Shown: piece by piece, positions 22,285 through 32,214 of the stretch
Layout of the letters: each line of letters starts with the position of its first letter
Numbering within the stretch: position 1 is the first letter of the stretch
NCBI GenBank assembly: GCA_036365145.1
Contig: JAEOAD010002183.1
Coordinates: 2,356,001 to 2,420,000, forward strand
Reading direction: 5' to 3'
DNA length: 64,000 nucleotides
DNA from: Orientallactaga sibirica
Lineage: Eukaryota > Chordata > Mammalia > Rodentia > Dipodidae
The notes under the pieces: generated by a model
The model's database searches: none
What the model saw: the letters and a program-made list of their open reading frames with translations, nothing else
What the model was told of the DNA's origin: nothing
Translations under genes and position numbers: made by a program

Positions 22285-22440
22285 CATTGAATTTGGAACC
22301 AAGTACTTGGTTTAAAATTATATTACTTAGCTGTTCACTTAATCTCTTATTGGTTTTAGTTTTCTTGGTTGCAAAATGGAAATTCTGCCCAGTTTGAAAC
22401 AGTAATTGACAAATGTCTTTGCACTGTAAACTCTAAAGGA
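22285..22440 (+). mobile_element. Probable MIR SINE
   Basis: Order of words recalls MIR: 'gaatttggaaccaagtactt', 'cttagctgttcacttaatct', then 'tcttggttgcaaaatggaaa'. Very diverged. Confidence 0.5.
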
Positions 22441-22449
22441 TTCGTGTAC

Positions 22450-22770
22450 TCCTGTGTGAGGAAGTGTACATGTATGTCTGTATGTGTATGCATATGCGTG
22501 CATATTTGTGGATGTTAGAGACCAACATCAGGAGTCTTCCTCAATCACTCTAACCCTTATTTTTTGAAACAGGGTCTTGCACTAACCTAGAATTGGCCAA
22601 TTCGTCTAGACTAGTTGTCCAGCAAGGCCAGCGATCCTCTTGGCTCTGCCTCCCAAGCAGACATGCATCACCACAGCTCACATTTTTACATGCTTGCTAG
22701 GAATCCATATAGGTCTTCATGCTTGTGTGGCATGTGCTTTATCCACTGAGTCATCTCCCCAGCCTCTAAA
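22450..22770 (-). mobile_element. B4 SINE
   Basis: TG-rich reversed tail, 'gaaacagggtcttgcactaa' (B1 part) and 'actgagtcatctccccagcc' (ID part reversed). It forms the base of a chain of later insertions up to 23617. Confidence 0.8.
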
Positions 22771-22779
22771 GTTTATTTG

Positions 22780-22939
22780 TTTGTTTGCTGTTTTCAAGGT
22801 AGGGTCTCACTCTAGCCCAGGTTGACCTGAAACTCACTCTGCAGTCCTAGGCTGACCTCAAACTCATAGTGATCCTCCTACCTCTGCCTCCTAAGTGCTG
22901 GGATTAAAAGTGTGCACCACTTTTAATCCACCACTGGCT
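22780..22939 (-). mobile_element. B1 SINE with hairpin end
   Basis: Reverse-strand B1. Its 5'-end side reads GGATTAAAAGTG, TGCAC, CACTTTTAATCC (22901-22929), a perfect 12-bp inverted repeat that replaces the usual 'ccaccacgcccggc' end. 'ctctaaagttt' flanks it on both sides. Confidence 0.85.
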
Positions 22940-22949
22940 CTAAAGTTTT

Positions 22950-23139
22950 TTTGTTTGTTTGTTTGTTTGTTTATGAGAGAGAGAGAGAGAATGGGCATGC
23001 CAGGCTTTTAGCCACTGCAAATGACCTCCAGATGCTGAACCACCTTGTGCATATGGCTTATATGGGTATACTGAGGAATTGAACCTGGGTCCTCAGGCTT
23101 CTCAGGCAAGTGCCTTAACTGCTGAGCCATCCCTCCAGC
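22950..23139 (-). mobile_element. DIP-like SINE
   Basis: Minus-strand copy with a (GTTT)n tail. It lies between two 'ctctaaag' sites, i.e. it was inserted in the duplicated target of its neighbour. Confidence 0.9.
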
Positions 23140-23149
23140 TCTAAAGATT

Positions 23150-23442
23150 TTTTTTTAATTTTTATTATTATTATTTTTTTATTTATTTTTGGAGAGAGAG
23201 ACACAGAGAGACAGACAGAGAGGGAGAGGGAGACAGAAATGGGCATGCCAGCAGTCTCTCATCTGGTGTGAACGAAATCCAGATGCATGCGCCTCCTTGT
23301 GGTCAAGTGCGGCATTGCGCCCTTGCCTCACTTTGCATCTGGCTAAACGTGGGACCTGGAGATTGGAACCACTGGACATTGGAACCAGCATTCTTAGGCT
23401 TAGCAGGCAGGCGCCTTAGCCGTTAAGCCATCTCTCCAGCCC
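23150..23442 (-). mobile_element. DIP-like SINE, long variant
   Basis: The body contains about 30 extra bases, 'gtggtcaagtgcggcattgc' and 'gcccttgcctcactttgcat', placed at the 'agatgcaaagtg' point. The copy at 41131-41396 has the same insertion, so this is a subfamily. It sits in the same target chain. Confidence 0.9.
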
Positions 23443-23454
23443 TAAAGATTTTTT

Positions 23455-23617
23455 ATTTATTTATTTATTTTTTGGTTTTTCGAGGTAGGGTCTCACTCTG
23501 GCCCAGGCTGACCTGGAATTAACTACATGTCTCAGGGTGGCTACTGCAGCACTCCGATCCTCCTACCTCTGCCTTGCGAGTGCTGGGATTAAAGGCGTGC
23601 GCCACCACGCCCGGCCT
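23455..23617 (-). mobile_element. B1 SINE
   Basis: Full-length reverse-strand B1, 'cgaggtagggtctcactctg' to 'gcgccaccacgcccggcc'. Flanked by 'taaagattttt' on both sides. Confidence 0.92.
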
Positions 23618-24164
23618 AAAGATTTTTTAATGTTTACTATTATTTTGATCAATTTTCCTAACGCCAAAAGTTTCCAACCTTAATGTCTGTCAGCTGCTGA
23701 CATGTCTTACCTGTACTACTGCAGCACTCCTGAAAGCCACCTCTTCCTCACCATACTGTGTCCTGTACAGCTTCCTTACTTACAGCCTTAGAAACTTCCC
23801 CATTGACCTTAGAATACAGTTAAAATCCTGAATAAAGGTATTTTTTATCATTACCAAGACCTGACTGAGTGAGAGCAGGTTTTAGACACAGTCATGATTA
23901 CAGAGCAGGCCAGGGGACAGTCCCATACAGAAAAGAGAAAGGCATAATATGAAAAATGATGTAATCATCTGTATAGGGAGTCTACATGTTCTTTTAAAGG
24001 CATGAAAATAGAAGGGGACTATGTAGGAAGAGGAAGTGGATCAACAAAAGAGAAGGAGGGAGAAGAAGGGTAATGTGGGAGTAAATGTAATCAAAGTACA
24101 TTATAAACATGTGTGAAAATCCCATAATGAAACCCATTTTTTGTACAATCATTATATGCTTAAT
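23618..24164. other. Single-copy stretch
   Basis: No gene or clear repeat. Part of the minus-strand 133-codon frame 23994-24395 runs from the L1 ORF2 piece at 24.18 kb into this DNA, and that part is not coding. Confidence 0.4.
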
Positions 24165-24181
24165 AAAAAATGTCCAATAGA

Positions 24182-24618
24182 ACCAACTTTTTGTTTCATT
24201 GATTTTTTTGATTGTTTTTTTGGTTTCTATTTCATTAATTTCTGCCCTAACCTTTATTATTTCTTCCCGTCTACTGATTTTTGGTTTGTCTTGTTCCTCT
24301 CTTTCCAAGGCCTTAAGGTGGAGCATTAAATTGTTTAGTTGTGAACTCTCTGATTTCTTAATATAAGCACTTAAAAAGCCTTCATTGTGTCCCATAGGTT
24401 TTGGTATGTTGTATTCTCATCATCATTTGATTCTATGAATTTCTTGATTTCCTTTTTAATTTCTTCAATGACCCATACATCATTCAATAATGTACTGTTT
24501 AGTCTCCATGAATTTCTGTATGCTCTGTAGTTTTTCTTGTTGTTGATTTGCAGTTTAATCCCGTTGTGGTCAGATAGCATACAAGGGATTATTTCAATTT
24601 TCCTGTATTTGTTAAGAA
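24182..24618 (-). pseudogene. Truncated L1 ORF2 fragment (inverted)
   Basis: A non-functional piece of L1 ORF2. About 145 residues of the protein are readable across two frames (24371-24580, then 24182-24395), switching near residue motif 'NLWDTMKAF' and 'LSAYIKKSE', where about ten family residues are missing. A stop interrupts the start of the piece. The endonuclease active site and reverse transcriptase are absent. It ends at 'ETKSWF', against the left target repeat. Confidence 0.92.
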
Positions 24619-24850
24619 ACTGGCCTCGATATCCATGACCTTGCAGTGCCTAGCAATACCTTTGCAAAACCCTCAAAATAGAAGAAAAAGATGATGACAT
24701 CAAATTAAAAGAGAGACTAATGGAGAGAGGAAGGGGATATGATAGAGACTTGAGTTCTAAAGGGGAATGGGGGGAGGGAAGGGAAATATCACGTGGGTTT
24801 TTCTTTGTATGTGAGTATAAAAGTCAATAAAAAACAAACAAACAACAAAA
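24182..24850. mobile_element. L1 insertion with inverted 5' part (twin-priming type)
   Basis: A compact insertion between direct repeats AAAAATGTCCAATAGA at 24166-24181 and 24851-24866. The left part, 24182 to about 24618, is L1 ORF2 on the minus strand. It encodes '[17 protein letters not shown]', '[15 protein letters not shown]' and 'EIIKVRAEINEIETKKTIKK', the C-terminal edge of the endonuclease domain and the linker after it, with a small frameshifting deletion near 24382. The right part, about 24619 to 24850, is the last 230 bp of the L1 3'UTR on the plus strand, ending in a poly-A-like tail. More than 2 kb of L1 between these parts is absent. Confidence 0.93.
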
Positions 24851-24939
24851 AAAAATGTCCAATAGATATAGGGCTATGTGGATCAAAAGGAAATACTAAA
24901 ATTTTCAGTGTTTTATTTTATCTTTGCATATGTGAATGT

Positions 24940-25285
24940 GGTGGCATGCATGTGCTTATATATGTGTTTGTGTGTTTGTATACATGTGCATGCACATGTG
25001 TGTAGGTGCCCATGCACATGTGAGCACGTGCATATGGAAGGTAGAGGTCAAGATGGTATCTTCCTAAATTACTCTCTGCCTTTTCTATTGAGACAAGGTC
25101 TCTCATTGAACCCGGAGTTCACCAATTCAGCTAGTCTAGTTAGCCAGATTGCCCCAGGGTTCTGCCTGTCTCTGCCTCCTGAGAGTTGGGATTACAGGTG
25201 CACACAATCACCCAGCACTTCCATGGGTGCTGGGACCCGAATTGAAGTCCCCATGCTTACACGGTAGATGCTTCCCTTACTCTCG
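24940..25285 (-). mobile_element. B4 SINE
   Basis: Reversed copy: a TG/CA-rich tail, 'gagacaaggtctctcattga', 'ctgagagttgggattacagg', and an ID end degraded to 'gatgcttcccttactctcg'. Confidence 0.8.
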
Positions 25286-26134
25286 CCTCATCATAGTACT
25301 TGAATACATGAATACAAATTGAAAGGCTAAGAGTTTTTTAATATACAAAGATACTTGTTGGTAGACATTTTTATTGATAGAAATATCATTATTAAGTAAA
25401 CATCAACATTTATTCACATGTCCAGTTCCTCCACTACTGTCTCTTTCTATTCAAGATGGAGAGCCCAGCTTGCACCATTCTTCTGGTCTCCCTAGAACCC
25501 CCTCAGACCTTCCTTGTGTTTGATGACCTTGGAGAATTTGGAGGCATGCTACGCACATGTTTGTAAGAAAATCCCCAGTTGGCTATGGGTGGATGCTTTC
25601 TTGTGACCAGGCTGGATCAGAGTCCTGGGAGGCAAAGCACAGAGGCGAAGCACTGGCTTTTGACGAGGGAGATAAAAGTTCTGGGAGGCAGACAACAGGG
25701 GTAAGGCCCTTCACATGGGATATTTGTTATGAACATAGCTTTTTACTGCTGTTGTCAACCTTGGTCACCTTGCCAAGGTGACATTTGTAAGACTTCTCCA
25801 TCATAAAGTTTCTGTTGCCATCTTTTCTCTGCTGTACTTTTTGGAAGCAAGTCAGTAAGCGTGGCTTCCCATGCTCAAAGTAGGCAAGGGTAAGGAAGTC
25901 AGGTGGTTAAACCCCACTCCTGCAGAGGAGGGCATCTGTGTAAATTATTTTTACCTGTTCAGTAGGGAAGTCTAACCTCTTATCCCATATACCTATAGTC
26001 GTCTTTGCACTAAGTCCAGTCTTCCCTCCATGCTGGACATTAATCCCAGCATCTGATACTTCCTGTTCCGGTTTCTTTGCTCTTCAGTGTCTTCATTATC
26101 ACACACATTGGCATCCTCACACTCACCATTTGGC
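25286..26134. other. Single-copy stretch
   Basis: No recognised repeat. No frame over 75 codons. Confidence 0.4.
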
Positions 26135-26265
26135 TCTCCGTGCATGAGGTATTGTTCTAAATGCTATATGTGTGTCAGTTCCCTTCATCTTCACAACCAC
26201 TGTGGGGTGATTAAAGATGAGAAAACCATGAACCAGGAGTTAGAGTCCTTTTATTCTTCCCCTAC
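26135..26265 (-). mobile_element. Probable MIR SINE
   Basis: 'gaggtattgttctaaatgct', 'tcttcacaaccactgtgggg' and 'agatgagaaaaccatgaacc' follow the reverse order of MIR. Confidence 0.6.
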
Positions 26266-26724
26266 ATGTAAATCCTGGGTACCCACACTCACCACGTGGC
26301 CTCAAAGATTATTCATACACCAAGGTCTCAGGCTTTAATATAAACGCCACAAATCCAAAAAGTATCCACAGCTAGTGAGGTCTTCAATATATTCTTAGCA
26401 CCTCATCCAGGACTGTGGAGAATGTTGGTTTAAAGACTGCATGAATCCCGCCTAGAACATCAGCTAACCCAGGATCCGATTTCCATGCCCCCTGAGTGCT
26501 TCATACTCAAACATTCAGACCACATGCCTTGCTCTCTGACTTTTCTCTGCCCCATAGGTTCTTTCTTTGCTCTTTCCTTTCCCTGTGTGGGCCATCACAC
26601 TGTTGCTTCTTTGTACCCACCACAGACAGTCAGCCTGTTCTCAAGTCTCAACTCTCCAAGCGTCTCAACATTCCATTGCTTTCTGTCCATTCCTGCCCTA
26701 ATCCCAGAGTCCATCAATGAAAGC
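26266..26724. other. Single-copy stretch
   Basis: The 162-codon frame 26485-26973 starts here but runs through a MIR and ends inside a SINE, so it is not a gene. Confidence 0.4.
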
Positions 26725-26870
26725 CCCTGGAATGGATTTCCTGGGTTTAAACTCTGCTCCTCACTAGCTGTGGGACCTTGGACAAGAAACTTAAATGTGT
26801 TTCCGGCTCTTTGTTTTTGTTACTTAGGAACTTGGGTAATTGAAAGTGGTAGAAACAACTGGAAAGAATT
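26725..26870 (+). mobile_element. MIR SINE
   Basis: Core words 'cctgggtttaaactctgctc' and 'actagctgtgggaccttgga' followed by 'caagaaacttaaatgtgttt' are the conserved MIR core. Confidence 0.75.
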
Positions 26871-26891
26871 TCAAAAAAGAAAAACGTCTGT

Positions 26892-27105
26892 GGGCTGGAG
26901 GGATGGCTTAGCGGTTAAGGTGCTTGCCTGCAAAGCCAAAAGACCTAGGATCAATTCCCCAGGACCCACATAAGCCAGATGCAAAGGGTGGCACATGTGT
27001 CTGCAGTTTGTCTGCAGCAGCTGGAGGCCTTGGCATGCCCATTCTCTCTCCCAATCTCTCTCTCTACCTCTCTCTGTCAAATAAATAAATTAAAATACTT
27101 TTTAA
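26892..27105 (+). mobile_element. DIP-like SINE
   Basis: Full-length copy, 'gggctggagggatggcttag' through CT tract to AAATAAATTAAAATAC tail. A B1 follows directly. Confidence 0.92.
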
Positions 27106-27111
27106 AAATGG

Positions 27112-27258
27112 CCAGGCATAGTGGCACACGCCTTTAATCTCAACACTAAGGAGCCAGAGATAGGAGGATCACCATGAGTTGAAGCCACTCTGAGACTACA
27201 TAGTAAATTCCAGGTCAGCCTGGGCTAGAGTGATACCCTACCTCAAAAAACTAAAAAA
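27112..27258 (+). mobile_element. B1 SINE
   Basis: 'ggccaggcatagtggcacac' to 'gagtgataccctacctc'. Its A tail grew into the purine tract that follows. Confidence 0.9.
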
Positions 27259-27447
27259 AAAAAAAAAAAAGAAAGAAAGAAAGAAAGAAGAAAAGAGAGA
27301 GAGACAGAAAGAAAGAGACAGAGAGGGAGAGGGAGAAAAATAAGGAAAAAGAAAGAAAGAGAGAAAGGAAGGAAGGATGAAAGGAAAGGAAAAGAAGGAA
27401 GGAAGGAAAGAAGGAAGGAAGGAAGGGAGGGAGGGAGGGGAGGAAAA
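27259..27447 (+). repeat. Purine-only microsatellite tract
   Basis: About 190 bp almost wholly A and G: A18, (GAAA)n, (GA)n, then (GGAA)n and (GGGA)n. Very few pyrimidines. Such purine-pyrimidine tracts can form triplex DNA and are prone to length change. The Ser/Phe/Leu-rich frames on the other strand are artefacts. Confidence 0.9.
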
Positions 27448-27595
27448 GTGGGCTGGGCATCTCATGCCTTTAATCTCAGCAGTTGGGAAGAAGAGGTAGG
27501 AGGATCACCATGAGTTCGAGGCCACCCTGAGACTACATAGTGAATTCCAGTCAGCCTGGGCTTGAGTGAGACCCTACCTCGAAAAGCAAACAAAC
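27448..27595 (+). mobile_element. B1 SINE
   Basis: Plus-strand B1 with a small deletion near the head ('gtgggctgggcatctcatgc'). Runs to 'agaccctacctcgaaaagc' with an A-rich tail to about 27610. Confidence 0.9.
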
Positions 27596-27610
27596 AAATA
27601 AAATAAAACT

Positions 27611-28780
27611 CCAACCCCCCCACCCACCCCCCAAAAAAGAAGAAAAAATGGAAATTTTGGCTCATCTAATGAAGTCAGTGTATCCAGTTAGATCTAGGAA
27701 CCCATCATGAGGCTTTTCTCTTTTCTCCCCCCACCGCCCCGTCTCTCTTCTGGCTGATTTTCTCTATATGGGGTCTTCCCTCACAATGGACATATGGCTA
27801 TCAGAACACCAGTCTTACATATTATCTTCTCAAGAGCCCCAAAGAAAGAAGAAATTTTCCCACTCTTTTTTTCCCCCTGGGGAAAAAACTCAGGAATATT
27901 TGGTGTGGATTGGTCAGGACCTAGTACCTGGCTTTTGGACGCAGAGAAGGATTCAATCTCATGCAATAACATGGAACAAGTACCGGATAAGAGAGGTGTG
28001 TTGATCAACAAAGCCTAGAAGGTTCTTTCTAGGAAAAGAAGTCCTACAGGAAGAATATTCATGTTCATGTTTCCCTCTGTTCCGTCTAACAGCTCATTCA
28101 GCCACTTACCCATAAATCTGTAATGTTGTTGGAAAGAGTGTCCTAAAGTACAGGTTAGTTATCATCAAGTATGCGCTTCCGAGAGAAAGGACCAACTCTT
28201 GTTTAGCATTAGGTCCAAAACACATGTCCAGTGTCTGGCACAAGGTGAAATCTTGGAAATCTGTGTAATGAGTAACAAACGCCACTCGAGCCTCAGCAGC
28301 AAGAGGAGGTGCCAGGGCCTATGTGATGACTCACACTGCAGACGGGAATGGAGCCAGGTGGAAGCACGGGATGAATCCAGTGGATGCTCTGAAGTGGGCC
28401 AAGCGGGGGTGGAATTGAGGCTAGGCCTTGAAGGAAAAGATGCTGGATGATATCAGGGTATCCCAGCTCAATCAATACGTGAGGTAGGGGAAGGCCGACA
28501 ACCAGCAAAAAGAGAAAAAGGCAGTCCTTGAAGGCAAGTGCTCAAAGGAACTCAGGTGTTGTGTATACCCAGCTGAGAAAGCAGATCTGAAGGCTAGCTC
28601 ATACCCTCCCTCCTCTGTGCCCTTGCTCAGGCTGGTTCCTGTGGACAGATGCCGGACATACCCTCACTATCTTTTTGGTTCCAACACTGGTGTCACCGCC
28701 TCCAGGGGTTGCCCTTGATCTTGCTATTCTCTTCAGTTGCTGCTTCTATAAGTGGGTATCATGTCTGGTGTTCTCCTGTT
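27611..28780. other. Single-copy stretch
   Basis: No gene or clear repeat. A MIR-like word pair near 28215 ('ccagtgtctggcacaagg') is too short to call. Confidence 0.4.
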
Positions 28781-28865
28781 TGCATACTGCTTGTCTCTTC
28801 GCCAGTGGGGATATAAGCTCCCTGAGAGCAAGGTTTTCACCATGTCACCCACTCAGTCCTGATGT
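28781..28865 (+). mobile_element. Possible L2/MIR-tail fragment
   Basis: 'ataagctccctgagagcaag' resembles the conserved 3' end shared by L2 and MIR-like elements. Confidence 0.4.
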
Positions 28866-28884
28866 AAATCTTGTTCTAAGAGAT

Positions 28885-28965
28885 GGGACTGTAGCTCAGT
28901 GTTGGACCACTTGTCTAGCATGTACAAGGCCTGGGTTTGATCCCCAGTGCTACAGAAAAACAAAG
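28885..28965 (+). mobile_element. ID SINE
   Basis: 'gggactgtagctcagtgttg', 'cttgtctagcatgtacaagg' and 'tttgatccccagtgctacag' then an A-rich tail: a nearly complete ID element with A and B boxes. Confidence 0.88.
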
Positions 28966-29711
28966 TAATTCTTATTTTCATTATAAATCGATGAAACCAA
29001 GGCCTAATTTACTTCACCTTCAAAATTCAGGCGATATTGACTGAGCTTTAATTATCTTGAAGCATTCGTTAGTTTCAGTGCTAGATAAAGTTGTGAAATA
29101 TAGCCCAGGCCCCTTAGGAAACAGGTCACTGCTCAAGTTTAACCGTGGTGATGTGCCAGCAGAAGGGAGCAAGCTCACGATGGACACCTCGGTAAGGAGG
29201 AGCCAAACGGAGAAAAAGATGAAGGTGGAGCAAGATCATGCTAATGACTGAAACACAAAATTCATGGCAAAGGCATGTCGCTTGGTTTGGTTGGGTCGGG
29301 TTGGGGTTTTTAGCCTGTTGAAATCATGTCAAGTTCTGTGTCACAGTTAATGTCAATAATCTGGCTGGAAAAGATCATTTATCAAGATAAACTACATATT
29401 TGAGCTCAGTGTCGCTACCAATAATTGTTTTTTGTCTTTTTAGAAACAAAATATGTAGAAATTCAAGAACTGTGTATGGATGCCTATCTGTGTGGCTCCT
29501 AAGCTCAGCCACTGCCATGCTGTGAGCAGCTACACAAGACGCTCTGTCCCCACTTCCCCCATAGAAAATATGAGGACACTCACCTCTTCACTGCTCTGCC
29601 TGTCCTCTGAATTTGCTTTAAAAACAAAACAAAACAATGCTGTCTTTCAATCATGAAAAAAAAATTTCACCATTTGGCCTTTCCTCTGGACCTTAAATTT
29701 AAACTGTTGAC
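28966..29711. other. Single-copy stretch
   Basis: Nothing recognised. Contains a (GGTTT/GGTTG)-like run at 29283-29310. Confidence 0.4.
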
Positions 29712-29850
29712 ATTTTATTTATTTATTTTTAAACATTTATTGAAACCTCTATATACAGAAATATACCCTGATCATGAGCCCCTCCCGTCACCTCTCTTTC
29801 CCCCCTATACACCCTCTACTGAGTCCATTCTTCTTTCCAACCTGACTTTT
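29712..29850 (-). mobile_element. L1 3'-end fragment
   Basis: T-rich reversed tail, 'acatttattgaaacctctat' and a C/T-rich 'cccctcccgtcacctctctt' resemble the last 150 bp of the minus-strand L1 3'UTR at 2.07-2.25 kb. Confidence 0.5.
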
Positions 29851-30475
29851 TTTTTAAATTCACATGCTGAATTGTCACCAACCTTTTAGAAGTGAAGAAT
29901 TTATCTTACAGAAAATGTTCGCATCATTGTACTAATGGTAAAAGTTATGTCTTCAATTAACTCTCAAAGAAAAACAAATTGACTTGTAAGACAGATTTAA
30001 AATAGATTAATAGACTGATAAATGATAGACAGACAGACAGGTGGGTATAGCAGCAAACGTGTTCCAAGAAAAGGAATCCTTGAGTCATTTGAGTCATGTA
30101 CCTCTAATGATGTCTCTGCGTTAGGTTCTTGAATGTCATATGCTGAAGTTAATGAAGATAGGTTACAAAAAAAAAAAGAAAACAAAAGAAAGAACATGAG
30201 GACACTTTTATAGCATAACTAATCATGATCAGGTGGCCGTCAAGCACTCACCATATGTTCAAATCATTCTGAGTTTGCCCAAGTACAGTACAGGATGTCT
30301 CCAGGTTTACATAGAAGGTGTGTGCCCAAGTTCATGTGCAGGTTTTTTTTTTTAACTTAGAACAAATTCTTAGAACAGGCATAAGTCTTGGCAGCCATAT
30401 GAGGTGTTGAGTAGACTTTTACAGGCTAACCCTGGGCGTAGCTGACATTTATTATTCTATGGAATGCGCTAAGCA
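29851..30475. other. Single-copy stretch
   Basis: No gene. The minus frame 29997-30197 reads through low-complexity A-rich sequence. Confidence 0.4.
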
Positions 30476-31060
30476 TGGTTCTGATCGTGGCTCAGTCACT
30501 GAGACTCTCCAGCTGCTCCTTTCCTCCACCCCACAGGATGGACAGCTGGGGTGGAAGTGGCAGGGCTCCTACCATAGTCCTTGGGCTCTTTGGTGACCTC
30601 TGAGGTGAGTCCCTCAGTGCCTCAGCCACATGGTCAGTTCTTAAGAATGACTCCCTTTGAGTTGGGACCCTCATGAGACTGTGAGTTTGGGCATCTTTCT
30701 CTCTGATTTCCTTTGCCCTGGTGGGGGCCAGTTCTGGACTCTTCTCTTGGATCCATTTCCAATCCAAACTTCTTAGTGGTGCAAGAGCTCCACAGGCTGG
30801 TCATGCACAGAACAGAAGATGATCCCAGGCCACCAGGAGAAGAGAAAATCTTGGCTGGTCCATAGGTCTGAGTTGGGTAGTTTTCCCAAGGGTCCCTTGG
30901 GGACAAAGTAGACTTGATTTGGAAGCTCTGTCTCCGACTCACCATATCCAGATTGAGAATAGACATACATCCCTGTAGGTGACGGGGGCATGGGCCCACC
31001 CTGAACCTGACAGGCAGGCTTCAACCAAGGGACCCTATGCAACCCTCACAGGCCTCCTAG
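30476..31060 (-). other. Cluster of three overlapping minus-strand frames; possible decayed coding sequence
   Basis: Three frames of 89, 121 and 91 codons overlap in steps (31042-30773, 30999-30634, 30767-30492) in GC-moderate, non-repetitive sequence. If joined by frameshifts they would give about 180 residues rich in Ser, Pro and charged residues ('DPREESRTGPHQGKGNQRE', 'REKDAQTHSLMRVPTQRES'). I do not recognise a family, and no start, splice site or poly-A trace fixes the ends. Either chance in low-stop sequence or a pseudogene. Confidence 0.25.
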
Positions 31061-31239
31061 TCAGCCCCCAGCATCTACCCTTCCAGAACAATTCCAGTGA
31101 TGGGTTCTCCAGCCACTTCTGATTCCCGTGGGCATTCTCCCCTGCTCCTGCTTTGGAAGGACCAATGTGACAATGTGATGAATGACTGGGCAAAGATTTG
31201 TCATGTTGGGGTCACATGACCTACCATAAACAGGACTGC

Positions 31240-31633
31240 TCTGATCCATTACAGAGATTGCCTGTGGTTTCTAAAGGAGTCGGTAAGGTGGAGGCATACT
31301 AGCCACACCAAAGCAGCCTAGAGAGGGAAATAAACAGAAACACAGCAAAATGCACTCTTCTGCCAAAAAGTAAAAGTGTATAAATTATTATCAACCACAG
31401 CAGAGAAGTGGGAGAGACCAAGAGCAGACTGGTCTGATCCATTACAGAGATTGCCTATGGTTTCTAAAGGGGTCTGGCCAAACTTCTGGGTATGATGGTA
31501 GCATACTAACCACGCCAAAGCAGCCTAGGGAGGGAAATAAACAGACACAGCAAAATACACTCTTCCACTGAAAAGTGAAGGTGTGTAAGTTATTATCAAC
31601 CACAGCAGAGAAGCAAGAGAGACCAAGATCTTC
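31240..31633 (+). repeat. Tandem duplication, period about 193 bp
   Basis: Unit 1 begins 'tctgatccattacagagatt' at 31240 and unit 2 begins with the same words at 31433. Both continue with 'gcctatggtttctaaag', 'aaagcagcctag', 'gggaaataaacaga' and 'attattatcaaccacagcag'. Unit 2 has a few extra bases after 'gggtctgg'. Substitutions are few, so the duplication is fairly young. Confidence 0.92.
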
Positions 31634-32214
31634 CAGAAAGGAGAAAACCAGCCAGAATCCTGCAAAGGTGCCAGCAGCCCTAATCTTCGAGCCTGCCTAG
31701 CGGGTGGAACAGGCGCAGGAGCAGAAACAAAGTGAGGGGATTTTCAACTCACATCAGCCTCCTCGCAAAGGCAAGAAACTTGAAAGGAAAGACAGCAGAG
31801 ACCAGCTGAGCAGGTGCTGAAGGAGATACAAACAGGACTCGCTAAGCAGCTCCAGTATCACTCCAGGTATCCTGCAAAGTCTCCCATCTCCTAACTGTCA
31901 GAGCTGTGACTGTCCGGAGAACTCATTTACCCCTGGCCACCCAGCACAAGAGAGGGATAAAGGTGGGCTGTCAGTATTGGTGAGATTGGAAACCATCCCA
32001 AAATGTAACAGGGCCTACTTATACAAAGCCACATACACAGGCCTGCACTGGAAGTGCTTATCTCTCTTTTCATGTCAGGAAAGGTTATGTCTTATATTTC
32101 AATGATAGATTCTTGGTTGTCTTTACCCTTCTCAAATAAGCTGTATTTTGGTGTTGACTATTGTTGCCATGGATGTTTCCTGATTTTTAGGGCCTTTGTC
32201 TTTCTTTTCTGTCA
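31634..32214. other. Single-copy stretch
   Basis: No repeat recognised. The start of the 123-codon frame 32054-32425 lies here but the frame runs through an old SINE. Confidence 0.4.

Noticed and set aside
22950..23139. tRNA genes in the SINE heads
   Set aside because: A and B boxes are present, but no cloverleaf can be formed and the sequence continues as a SINE body and tail.
23994..24395. 133-codon frame as an intact L1 protein
   Set aside because: Only the right part is ORF2, and it continues into flanking DNA past the target repeat.
26485..26973. Longest plus-strand frame (162 codons)
   Set aside because: It runs through a MIR core and ends in a DIP-like SINE, with no domain.
27238..27465. 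Ser/Phe/Leu-rich minus frames
   Set aside because: Reverse strand of a purine microsatellite.
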